Below are positions 1-5,783 of a stretch of DNA of 12,527 nucleotides, in pieces. The notes under the pieces are model-generated. The model did no database searches and was not told the DNA's origin. It was given only the letters and a program-made list of their open reading frames with translations. This DNA comes from DASQJL01 sp035689165 (GTDB taxonomy: Bacteria > Eisenbacteria > RBG-16-71-46 > SZUA-252), in assembly GCA_035689165.1 (NCBI GenBank), contig DASSLZ010000031.1, forward strand, positions 1 through 12,527, written 5' to 3'. Every line of letters starts with the position of its first letter. Within the stretch, counting starts at the first letter, position 1. The translations under genes and the position numbers were made by a program.

Positions 1-912
1 GCCGGGCGCGACGCGCGCGGCGGCGTCCTCGTAGCGGGCCTCCAGGCGATACAGCTCGCGCATGCCGATCGAGAGAAGGGAATCGATCGGCAGATCGATC
101 ATCTCCTCGTAGAGGAGCCGCTTCCGGAACGCATCCTCCCCGAGGACGTAGGTGCCGTGCGCGTTGGGGAGGAGGTCCTCGCGGATCCACTTCACGTAGG
201 CCCGCGTGGCCTTCTGGGCCTCGAGCTTGGCCGCGTCGTATTCCTTCCAGAGGGCCTTGTCCTTCACCGTCGGGAAGGCGTGCGGCACGTCGTTGTCCAG
301 ATAGGCGACCAGCCCCTCCAGATCCTCCGCCGAGAAACGGGCGAGGAGCTCCGCGGGGTTCTTCACGTTGGCGCGGCCGTTGTCGAACTGCCGCGGCACC
401 TGCCGGAGGCGCGCGATCACGGCCCTGAGGCGCGTCTTGGGAGGAGCGAAGTTGCGCGCGATCAGGTTATCGATCGACCAGCCGTAGCCGTAGGCGCCCG
501 GGTCCTTCTCCCATTCCTTGACCTCGGTCGCGCGAAAGAGCCGCCCCTTCAGATCGCTCGCGAAGAGGTCGTAGTCGATCCGCCCGTCGGCGTCGAGCTT
601 CGCCTTGTCGATGGTCCCGAGCTCGTCCAGCGCGCGGCGCATCGCCGCGGCCTGCGCCTCGACGGAGGCCTTCGAGGTGTTCTCGAGCTGCGTGTCGAAG
701 TCGTGCACGCCGAGGTACGTGGCGAGCGAGGGGTTGGCGGCGAAGCGCTCCCGCGTCGACCGCTCCAGCAGCCGCTCGAACCGGACCTGCTCCGCGCCGG
801 GCTTGCCCTTGGCTGGCTTTGCGGCCGCGGGCTCGGCGGCGCGCGCCGCCTGCGGCGCGATGAGGAGAAGGAGCAGAGCCGCGAGAGACGAGACGAACGA
901 ACGGCGGATCAT
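1..912 (-). CDS. DUF885-family secreted protein, N-terminal 304 residues (runs off the left edge)
   Basis: Reading the minus strand from the ATG at 910-912 gives an open frame to the window edge. The protein begins MIRRSFVSSLAALLLLLIAP, a Sec signal peptide with an AxA-type cleavage site (AARA) followed by an Ala/Pro/Lys-rich linker, so it is probably periplasmic or exported. The mature part contains FERLLERSTRERFAANPS, LGVHDFD, a DLKGRLFRATEV stretch and LPIDSLLSIGMRELYRLEAR, which resemble the N-terminal half of DUF885 (PF05960), proteins of roughly 550-650 residues usually predicted to be metal-dependent peptidases or hydrolases. The metal-binding part would lie in the missing C-terminal half, so activity cannot be judged here. 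The start is secure: a GGAGG Shine-Dalgarno sequence (complement of 919-923) sits 6 nt upstream, and the ATG overlaps the TGA of the upstream permease gene. Confidence is high for a secreted CDS, moderate for the family. Confidence 0.85.
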   Translation of the reverse strand, partial: MIRRSFVSSLAALLLLLIAPQAARAAEPAAAKPAKGKPGAEQVRFERLLERSTRERFAANPSLATYLGVHDFDTQLENTSKASVEAQAAAMRRALDELGTIDKAKLDADGRIDYDLFASDLKGRLFRATEVKEWEKDPGAYGYGWSIDNLIARNFAPPKTRLRAVIARLRQVPRQFDNGRANVKNPAELLARFSAEDLEGLVAYLDNDVPHAFPTVKDKALWKEYDAAKLEAQKATRAYVKWIREDLLPNAHGTYVLGEDAFRKRLLYEEMIDLPIDSLLSIGMRELYRLEARYEDAAARVAPG

Positions 913-1709
913 GACGGGCCTCCGGAAATCGGTTGGGTGCCCGGGGCGGGCGTCCGCGGCCGGGGCTTGCTGAAGATCATCTGCGACGAGACGACGAACA
1001 GGAACACCGCGAACATCCGCGCGAGCGACCGGCCTCCGATGCTCTGCGCGAGCACCGCGCCGACCAGCCCCCCCAGCGCCCCGCCGGCGAGGAGCCCCGG
1101 AAGGAGCTTCGTCGGGAGCTTTCCCCCGCGCGCGTAGGTGGCCACGCCGACCAGCCCCACGGGCACGATCAGGAGAAGCGAGAGCCCCTGCGCGGCGTGC
1201 TGCGGCATCCGCTGCACCAGCGTGAGAACAGGGACCAGGATCGTCCCACCGCCGATCCCGAGGAGCCCGGCCAGGAACCCGACGCCAAGCCCCAATAAGA
1301 GCTCGGCCGGCCAGGGCCAGGGCATCGCCGTTCCCGCCGGAACCGGCGGCGCGACCAGGATCCGGATCGCGGTCAAGAGAATGGCCATTCCGAAGGCGCG
1401 GCGCAGCCAGAGCGCGCTCAGCCGCCCGGCGGTGCGCGCGCCCGCCACCACGCCGGGCAGCGCTCCCGCGGCGAGCAGCGCCCCCAGCCCCAGGTCCAGC
1501 CGCTCCCGCGCCAGGTACGGCACGACCGCGACCGCCGCGGTCGCGATGATGAACGCCAGCGAGACCGCCTGCGCCTCGTGCTGCGGCTCGCGCATCACAT
1601 GGACCAGGAGGGGCACCAGGAGGATCCCTCCCCCCACGCCCATCATCCCGCCCAAGGCGCCGGCGGCCGCGCCGAGCGAAGCCGTCAGCAACAGCGGATG
1701 CCGTATCAT
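909..1709 (-). CDS. TauE/SafE (DUF81) family membrane permease
   Basis: This 266-residue, very hydrophobic inner-membrane protein shows the internal duplication typical of the TauE/SafE family. Residues 12-36 contain GGMMGVGGGILLVPLL and residues 141-164 contain LAGLLGIGGGTILVPVL. Each is followed by a similar stretch, EPQHEAQAVSLAFII (about 41-55) and MPQHAAQGLSLLL (about 168-180). Family members export or import sulfite, sulfoacetate, organosulfur compounds or other small anions, but the substrate cannot be read from the sequence. The length is normal for the family and about eight membrane helices are expected. The C-terminus is a short polar tail rich in Pro and Gly. The stop codon overlaps the start of the DUF885 gene (ATGA), so the two form an operon. 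No good Shine-Dalgarno sequence precedes the ATG, so the start is less certain than the family assignment. The gene diverges from the histidine kinase across 47 nt. Confidence 0.9.
   Translation of the reverse strand: MIRHPLLLTASLGAAAGALGGMMGVGGGILLVPLLVHVMREPQHEAQAVSLAFIIATAAVAVVPYLARERLDLGLGALLAAGALPGVVAGARTAGRLSALWLRRAFGMAILLTAIRILVAPPVPAGTAMPWPWPAELLLGLGVGFLAGLLGIGGGTILVPVLTLVQRMPQHAAQGLSLLLIVPVGLVGVATYARGGKLPTKLLPGLLAGGALGGLVGAVLAQSIGGRSLARMFAVFLFVVSSQMIFSKPRPRTPAPGTQPISGGPS
919..923 (-). promoter_or_regulatory. Shine-Dalgarno sequence of the DUF885 gene
   Basis: The minus strand reads GGAGG here, 6 nt before the ATG at 912, and the site lies inside the end of the permease coding sequence. 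It fixes the start of the downstream gene and supports coupled translation at the ATGA overlap. Confidence 0.8.
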
Positions 1710-1756
1710 GACGTTCGGATGGCTAACCTAGCACAGGCCGGCCCCAGGCTCGGCTG

Positions 1757-3142
1757 ATGTTCTTTCTCGAGCGGCACCGGACCCGCCCGCGCGTCTACTG
1801 GACGCTCGGGTTCATCGGGGCGCTGGTGCTCGTCATCAACGGCACCGTCTTCTACTCCATCCGCACCTCCCAGGCGATGCTGGACGTGGAGCTGGGGAAG
1901 CGCCTCGAGGGCACCGCCCAGATCGCGGCCCTCCTCGTCCGGCCCGAGCAGATCCGCGCGCTCGGCGCCGCGGTTCGGGATTCGGCCGCCGCCGCGCAGG
2001 ACTCGGTCACCGATTTCGTCGTCCAGATGGACGCGATCGAGGCGTCGGACAAGGTGCGCGCCGCGTGGAGCCGCCTGGCCGAGGGCGCCGAGGCGTCGAA
2101 CGTCCTCCTGGTCGACCGGTCCTCCCATGTGCTCCTGCGCCTCAAGGAGCCGTTCGGCTTCGAGCGCGACGTGCTGACGCTGGACCCCGCGTCGCTCGCG
2201 ACCGCGCTCATCGGCGAGCCCTCCCACTCGCCGCTCTATGAGAAGGACCGCCAGTACCTCCGATCGGGCTACGCCCCGGTGGTGGACGAGGACGGCCAGG
2301 TGCTGGGCGCCGTCGTGGTGGAGGGAGGCTCGCGCGCGTTCCGGCCGCTCGAGGCGATCCGGACGTCCCTGTTCGGGGCCGCCCTGTTCGCCTCGCTCCT
2401 CATCGTCCTGATCTGGGCGGGGTATCAGCGGACGGTGGGACACCTGAACCGGATCGAGGAGAACCTGCGCCACACCGACCTCCTCGCTTCCGTGGGGCAG
2501 GTGGCCGCGGGGGTCGCGCACGAGATCCGAAACCCTCTCGCCGTGCTCCGGGGCGCCTCCCAGCGCCTTCAGAAGTACGAAAACCTGAACCAGGCGCAGC
2601 GGGCGGAGTTATTGGCAATGATCGACGAAGAGGTGAGCCGGATGGGCACGGTGGTCCAGAACTTCCTCGATCTCTCCCGGCGACCGAAGGGAGAGACCGT
2701 GGATTTCGAGCTCCGGCCGGTGCTGGAGCGCTCCCTGGACATCCTTCGCGTGGAGCTGGACCGGTCCAAGGTATCGCTGGAATACGAGTGGGACGCCCCG
2801 GAGATGATGGTCGAGGGAGATCCTCTGGCGATGCACCACGTCTTTCTGAACCTAGCGTTGAACGCGCGCGACGTCATGAAGGACGGCGGACGGCTGCGCG
2901 TCCGGGTGCAGGGCAAGAAGGGGGAAGCCCGTATTCAGTTTGAAGATACCGGTCCCGGGGTTCCCAAGGCGATCCGGAACAAGATCTTCGAGCCGTTCTA
3001 CACGACCCGGGCGACGGGGACCGGCCTGGGGCTCGCGTTCGTGGATCGGATTCTCACGGAGCACGGCGGATCGGTTACAGTTGGGAGCGCCCCGTCCGGG
3101 GGCGCCCTGTTCGAAATTCGTCTTCCGGCCGAGGCCCTGTAG
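1757..3142 (+). CDS. Membrane-bound sensor histidine kinase (HydH/ZraS/AtoS-like)
   Basis: This 461-residue kinase presumably autophosphorylates on His and passes the phosphate to the response regulator encoded 3 nt downstream. Two membrane segments, about residues 15-34 and 204-222, bracket a periplasmic region of about 170 residues, which may adopt a Cache-like fold (inference). No clear HAMP domain is seen; a short helical linker leads to the HisKA domain with H-box VAAGVAHEIRNPLAVLRG, phospho-acceptor His255. The HATPase domain has the N-box NLALNARD (365-372), G1 box DTGPGVP (397-403), F box FEPFYTT (411-417) and G2 box GTGLGLA (421-427), so all catalytic motifs are present. The architecture fits kinases that partner NtrC-type activators (HydH/ZraS, AtoS). 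It is shorter and simpler than PrsK of PEP-CTERM systems. A TAA at 1724-1726 in frame limits upstream extension, and the start lacks a convincing Shine-Dalgarno sequence. The signal sensed is unknown. Confidence 0.93.
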   Translation: MFFLERHRTRPRVYWTLGFIGALVLVINGTVFYSIRTSQAMLDVELGKRLEGTAQIAALLVRPEQIRALGAAVRDSAAAAQDSVTDFVVQMDAIEASDKVRAAWSRLAEGAEASNVLLVDRSSHVLLRLKEPFGFERDVLTLDPASLATALIGEPSHSPLYEKDRQYLRSGYAPVVDEDGQVLGAVVVEGGSRAFRPLEAIRTSLFGAALFASLLIVLIWAGYQRTVGHLNRIEENLRHTDLLASVGQVAAGVAHEIRNPLAVLRGASQRLQKYENLNQAQRAELLAMIDEEVSRMGTVVQNFLDLSRRPKGETVDFELRPVLERSLDILRVELDRSKVSLEYEWDAPEMMVEGDPLAMHHVFLNLALNARDVMKDGGRLRVRVQGKKGEARIQFEDTGPGVPKAIRNKIFEPFYTTRATGTGLGLAFVDRILTEHGGSVTVGSAPSGGALFEIRLPAEAL

Positions 3143-3145
3143 CTG

Positions 3146-4543
3146 ATGGCGCAACGCACCCTGGAACGCATCCTGGTCGCCGAGGACAAGGAGAACCTCT
3201 GCCGTCTCATCGAGGCGACCCTATCCGAAGCCGGCTACGAAGTGGCGGTCGCGCTCGGAGGCGACGCCGCCATCCACGAGCTCCAGGCCCGCCCCTTCGA
3301 TCTCGTCGTCTCCGATATGCGGATGCCGGGCGCCAGCGGCGCCGAAGTCTTCCGGCATGCGCGCTCCCTGGCCGGCCAGCCCGACGTCATCCTCATGACC
3401 GCGTTCGGCGACGCGCGCGAGGCGGTCCAGATGATGAAGGAGGGGGCGGCCGACTACATCCTGAAGGACAACCTCCTGGAAGAGCTGCCGGTCCGCGTGC
3501 GCCAGGTGCTGGACCACCGGAAGCTCCGCCAGGAATCCACGGTGCTGCGCGGCCGGATCGAGAGTCTCCAGGAGCAGATCCATCTTCACCGCTTCGAGAC
3601 GATCGTGGGGTCGAGCCCCGCGATTCGCGAGGCGCTGAACCTGGCGCAGCGCGTGGCGCCCACGGACGCGAGCGTCCTCCTCACGGGGGAGAGCGGCACC
3701 GGGAAGGAGGTCTACGCGCAGGCGATCCACGCGGCCAGCCATCGCTGCGAGGCTCCCTTCATCCCCGTGAACTGCGGCGCGCTCCCCGAGACCCTCCTCG
3801 AATCGGAGCTGTTCGGCCACGAGCGGGGCGCTTTCACCGGCGCCATCCGCACCAAGCCGGGCCGCTTCGAGATGGCCGACGGCGGCACGGTCTTCCTGGA
3901 CGAGATCGGCGAGCTGCCCCAGAGCATCCAGGTCAAGCTGCTGCGCTTCCTCCAAGATCACATCTACGTTCGCGTCGGGGGCGAAGAGATGCGCCGCGCC
4001 GACGTGCGGATCCTGGCCGCGACGAACCGGAACCTCGAGGACATGATCCACGATGGGCGCTTCCGCGAGGATCTCTACTACCGGCTGAACGTCTTTCCGA
4101 TCCGCCTCGTCCCGTTGCGGGAGCGTCGCGAGGACATCCACCCGCTCGTGAATCATTTCCTGATCCACCAGGAACGGACGCCCGACGCGCTCGCCTCGGA
4201 GGCCCTGGAATTCCTGGTGAACTACGACTACCCCGGGAACATCCGCGAGCTTCAGAACCTGATCGAGCGGGCCTGTATCCTCGCGGGGAAGGGGCCGATC
4301 CTCCGCTCCCATTTCCCGCACGACCGCCCGCGCGCCGCCCACGACGGCGCCGACCTGCTCTCGATGGGGCTCAGCCTGGATCAGATGGAGCGGAAGATGA
4401 TCCTCGAAGCCCTCGAGCGGGCACAGGGGAACAAGACGAAAGCCGCTTCGCTCCTCGGCATCTCGCGCCGCGCGCTCTACTCGAGGATGGAGAGCCACGC
4501 CATCCCCATCGGCGCCGCCGAGCCCGAGCCGTCGGAACAGTAA
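3146..4543 (+). CDS. NtrC-family sigma-54-dependent response regulator
   Basis: This 465-residue protein has the full receiver, AAA+ and Fis-type DNA-binding architecture. The receiver (about 8-120) has the acidic pair E13-D14, phospho-acceptor D57 in VVSDMRMPG, T85 in LMTAFGD and K107. The lysine is followed by D108 instead of the usual proline. A helical linker (about 120-150) leads to the AAA+ domain with Walker A GESGTGKE (181-188), the sigma-54 contact loop GAFTGA (228-233), Walker B GGTVFLDEIGE, sensor I AATNRN (291-296) and the FREDLYYRLNVFPI segment. The C-terminal HTH spans about 418-452 (NKTKAASLLGISRRALYSRM). The intact GAFTGA loop indicates a true activator of sigma-54 RNA polymerase. 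It starts 3 nt after the kinase stop, so the pair is co-transcribed and probably translationally coupled. The next gene carries a strong -24/-12 promoter, making it the obvious candidate target. Named orthology (AtoC, ZraR, HydG) cannot be decided from sequence alone. Confidence 0.95.
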   Translation: MAQRTLERILVAEDKENLCRLIEATLSEAGYEVAVALGGDAAIHELQARPFDLVVSDMRMPGASGAEVFRHARSLAGQPDVILMTAFGDAREAVQMMKEGAADYILKDNLLEELPVRVRQVLDHRKLRQESTVLRGRIESLQEQIHLHRFETIVGSSPAIREALNLAQRVAPTDASVLLTGESGTGKEVYAQAIHAASHRCEAPFIPVNCGALPETLLESELFGHERGAFTGAIRTKPGRFEMADGGTVFLDEIGELPQSIQVKLLRFLQDHIYVRVGGEEMRRADVRILAATNRNLEDMIHDGRFREDLYYRLNVFPIRLVPLRERREDIHPLVNHFLIHQERTPDALASEALEFLVNYDYPGNIRELQNLIERACILAGKGPILRSHFPHDRPRAAHDGADLLSMGLSLDQMERKMILEALERAQGNKTKAASLLGISRRALYSRMESHAIPIGAAEPEPSEQ

Positions 4544-4562
4544 TACCGGTCGCGCCCATGTC

Positions 4563-4587
4563 CCTGTCGCGCCCAGGGCGCGACAGG
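4563..4587. terminator. 25-bp perfect palindrome after the response regulator gene (candidate terminator without U-tract)
   Basis: The left arm CCTGTCGCGCCC and right arm GGGCGCGACAGG are exact reverse complements around a single A. As RNA this gives a stable 10-bp GC-rich stem with a CCAGG loop, 20 nt after the stop codon. It is followed by AACCCCTAGG rather than a run of T, so it does not match a classical intrinsic terminator. It may still end or stabilise the kinase-regulator transcript. The 10-mer GTCGCGCCCA also occurs directly upstream at 4550-4559, so a protein-binding role is a possible alternative. Confidence 0.45.
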
Positions 4588-4656
4588 AACCCCTAGGCCG
4601 TACGCACACACCCCTCGCATCACGTTCACACCGCTCCCGGACCGTTCCGTACAGAA

Positions 4657-4668
4657 GAAGGTACCTTC
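4657..4668. repeat. 12-bp perfect palindrome GAAGGTACCTTC
   Basis: This is an exact palindrome centred about 157 bp upstream of the predicted sigma-54 transcription start, within the range used by enhancer-binding activators. It could be an operator, but there is no second copy in the intergenic region to support that. Confidence 0.35.
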
Positions 4669-4706
4669 CCGTCCAAGAGTCCCCGCAGCGCGCCCCCACT
4701 TCCCGC

Positions 4707-4722
4707 GTTCGAGGTTGCGAAC
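4707..4722. repeat. Inverted repeat GTTCG-N6-CGAAC (candidate activator site)
   Basis: Two exact 5-bp arms span 16 bp, about the size of an NtrC-type dimer site, centred about 105 bp upstream of the predicted transcription start. This distance is typical of enhancers for sigma-54 activators. The assignment to the neighbouring regulator is inference. Confidence 0.35.
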
Positions 4723-4745
4723 CCTCCCGGTAACTCCATCCTGTA

Positions 4746-4765
4746 AACGGGGTTTTGCACCCGTT
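4746..4765. repeat. Inverted repeat AACGGG-N8-CCCGTT
   Basis: Two exact 6-bp arms span 20 bp, centred about 64 bp upstream of the predicted start and 41 bp (about four helical turns) from the centre of the inverted repeat at 4707-4722. It may be a second activator or co-regulator site. The arm sequences differ from the other dyads. Confidence 0.3.
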
Positions 4766-4793
4766 GCGGATTCGGACGTGGTAACCCTATGCA

Positions 4794-4809
4794 TGGCGTG
4801 CCGTTTGCA
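4794..4809 (+). promoter_or_regulatory. Sigma-54 (-24/-12) promoter of the secreted repeat-protein gene
   Basis: The sequence TGGCGTGCCGTTTGCA matches the sigma-54 consensus TGGCACG-N4-TTGCW. TGGC lies at 4794-4797 and TTGC at 4805-4808, with the exact 11-bp offset, the G of the ACG triplet and the trailing W. Counting from C4808 as -12, transcription would start near 4820, giving a 61-nt leader to the ATG at 4881. It lies directly downstream of a sigma-54 activator gene, which strongly supports function. Confidence 0.75.
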
Positions 4810-4880
4810 TCGTTTCTTCGCGCCATGCCGGAACGAACGATGGATGCCGACCGAACAGCTCAGCCCTGACGCGAGGACCC

Positions 4881-5777
4881 ATGCGCCGCGACCATGCCCG
4901 GATACTGCCTGCTCTTCTGGCTGCCGCGGCATTGTTCCTTCCGACGCCCTCGTCCCTCTCGGCGGGTAGCACCGACGAGCTGTACGGTCCCTTTCTCCCC
5001 TCCGCCTCTTCGTTCGGACCTGTCCCCAACACCCAGCCCCTCTCCGAGGGTGACCGCGTCGCGCGCGAGATCGTCCGCACGGACGCCATGATCGCCGGCC
5101 TCGAGGGCCGCGTGCGCCGGAGCTCCAGCGACAAGTCGCGCTCGGACCTGCGCAACGCGCGGGAGCGTCAGACCGAGGCACGCGAGGCGAGCGGGCAGAG
5201 CTTCTACGCGCGTGCCAACCGGCTCACCCTGGAGGCGCGCGCCTATCTGAAGAGCGCCCTCATCCAGGCGGGCCCGCCCGAGAGCGACCCCGAGGTCGTG
5301 GGGCGCGCCCTCGAACAGACCGACGACGCGCTGGCCCGGGGGAAGGACATCGTCGAAGAGGCCTCCTCCTCGCGCCAGCGGCTCATGCTGAAGAGCCTTC
5401 AAGATCGACAGGAGAACGCCCGGCGGCTGTACAAGAACGGCTACGTGCGGAGCGCCTACGGGGAGACGCGCGACGTGCGGAACGGCGTGGTCGATCTGCT
5501 CCGCCAGTGCGCGGATCTGCCGGTCTCGCGCGACACCGCGCGGCGCGCGCTGCGCCGGGCCGAGCGGGTGCTGGTCCAGACGAAGAAGGAGATGGGGCCG
5601 AGGCCGGCGTCACGGGCGCTGCGCCTGGAGCGCGACGCCGAGCTGCAGCTCGCGCGGGCGCGCGATTCCTTCACGAGGAACGCGTTCCGCGACACGCTGC
5701 TCCATTCCAAGCTGGTCGAGCGCCATCTCCAGCGGGCGATGGAAGCCAACCGGCTCGCGACCAACCAGAGCGATTGA
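4881..5777 (+). CDS. Secreted helical protein with three 80-residue-spaced repeats, function unknown
   Basis: I do not recognise this 298-residue protein. It starts with a basic and hydrophobic signal peptide (ARILPALLAAAALFLPTPSS, residues 6-25, SLSAG following), so it is probably periplasmic. A Ser/Pro/Gly-rich linker follows to about residue 55. The rest is charged, rich in Ala, Arg, Glu and Leu, and predicted all-helical. Three gapless 66-residue units begin at residues 64, 144 and 224. All share AR at unit positions 37-38, an aromatic-rich segment about eight residues later (SFYARA, NGYVRSA, RNAFRDT) and a long C-terminal helix. There is no catalytic motif, membrane anchor or lipobox, which suggests a scaffold, adaptor or binding role (inference). 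GAGGA at 4873-4877 precedes the ATG closely. A sigma-54 promoter lies upstream, so expression is probably controlled by the adjacent two-component system. A TPR- or four-helix-bundle-like fold is possible. Confidence 0.85.
   Translation: MRRDHARILPALLAAAALFLPTPSSLSAGSTDELYGPFLPSASSFGPVPNTQPLSEGDRVAREIVRTDAMIAGLEGRVRRSSSDKSRSDLRNARERQTEAREASGQSFYARANRLTLEARAYLKSALIQAGPPESDPEVVGRALEQTDDALARGKDIVEEASSSRQRLMLKSLQDRQENARRLYKNGYVRSAYGETRDVRNGVVDLLRQCADLPVSRDTARRALRRAERVLVQTKKEMGPRPASRALRLERDAELQLARARDSFTRNAFRDTLLHSKLVERHLQRAMEANRLATNQSD
5070..5747 (+). repeat. Three protein-level repeat units within the secreted helical protein
   Basis: Units cover residues 64-129, 144-209 and 224-289, separated by 14-residue linkers, an exact 80-residue period. 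Without gaps, units 1 and 2 share TD at unit positions 4-5, RQ at 33-34 and AR at 37-38. Unit 3 keeps AR and the aromatic position. The similarity is visible only at protein level, so the duplications are old. Confidence 0.65.
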
Positions 5778-5783
5778 GGGGAG

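Larger units (their letters stand above)
4544..4880. other. 337-bp regulatory intergenic region
   Basis: No convincing gene lies here. The short open frames in it lack ribosome binding sites and recognisable protein features. From left to right it holds a 25-bp palindrome just after the regulator gene (4563-4587), three unrelated inverted repeats (4657-4668, 4707-4722, 4746-4765), a -24/-12 sigma-54 promoter (4794-4809) and the 61-nt leader and ribosome binding site of the next gene. The arrangement resembles an enhancer-dependent promoter region. Confidence 0.7.

Noticed and set aside
157..1137. Long plus-strand open frame opposite the DUF885 gene
   Set aside because: It is Arg/Val/Leu-rich low-complexity translation of the antisense of a coding region, with no signal or motif. 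The minus strand gives a signal peptide and a recognisable family. Similar antisense frames opposite the regulator, phosphatase, lipoprotein, PEP-CTERM and EF-G-like genes were dropped for the same reason.
1757..4543. Assignment of the kinase and regulator as PrsK/PrsR of the PEP-CTERM system
   Set aside because: The kinase has only two membrane segments and 461 residues, unlike the longer multi-helix PrsK. The regulator alone is not diagnostic.
4700..4735. tRNA T-arm-like GTTCG...CGAACC segment
   Set aside because: No acceptor, D or anticodon stem can be formed around it on either strand. It is better described as an inverted repeat.
4715..4969. Small open frame across the sigma-54 promoter region
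   Set aside because: It starts with TTG without a ribosome binding site, is Cys/Pro/Arg-rich without structure, and overlaps the promoter and the start of the repeat-protein gene in another frame.
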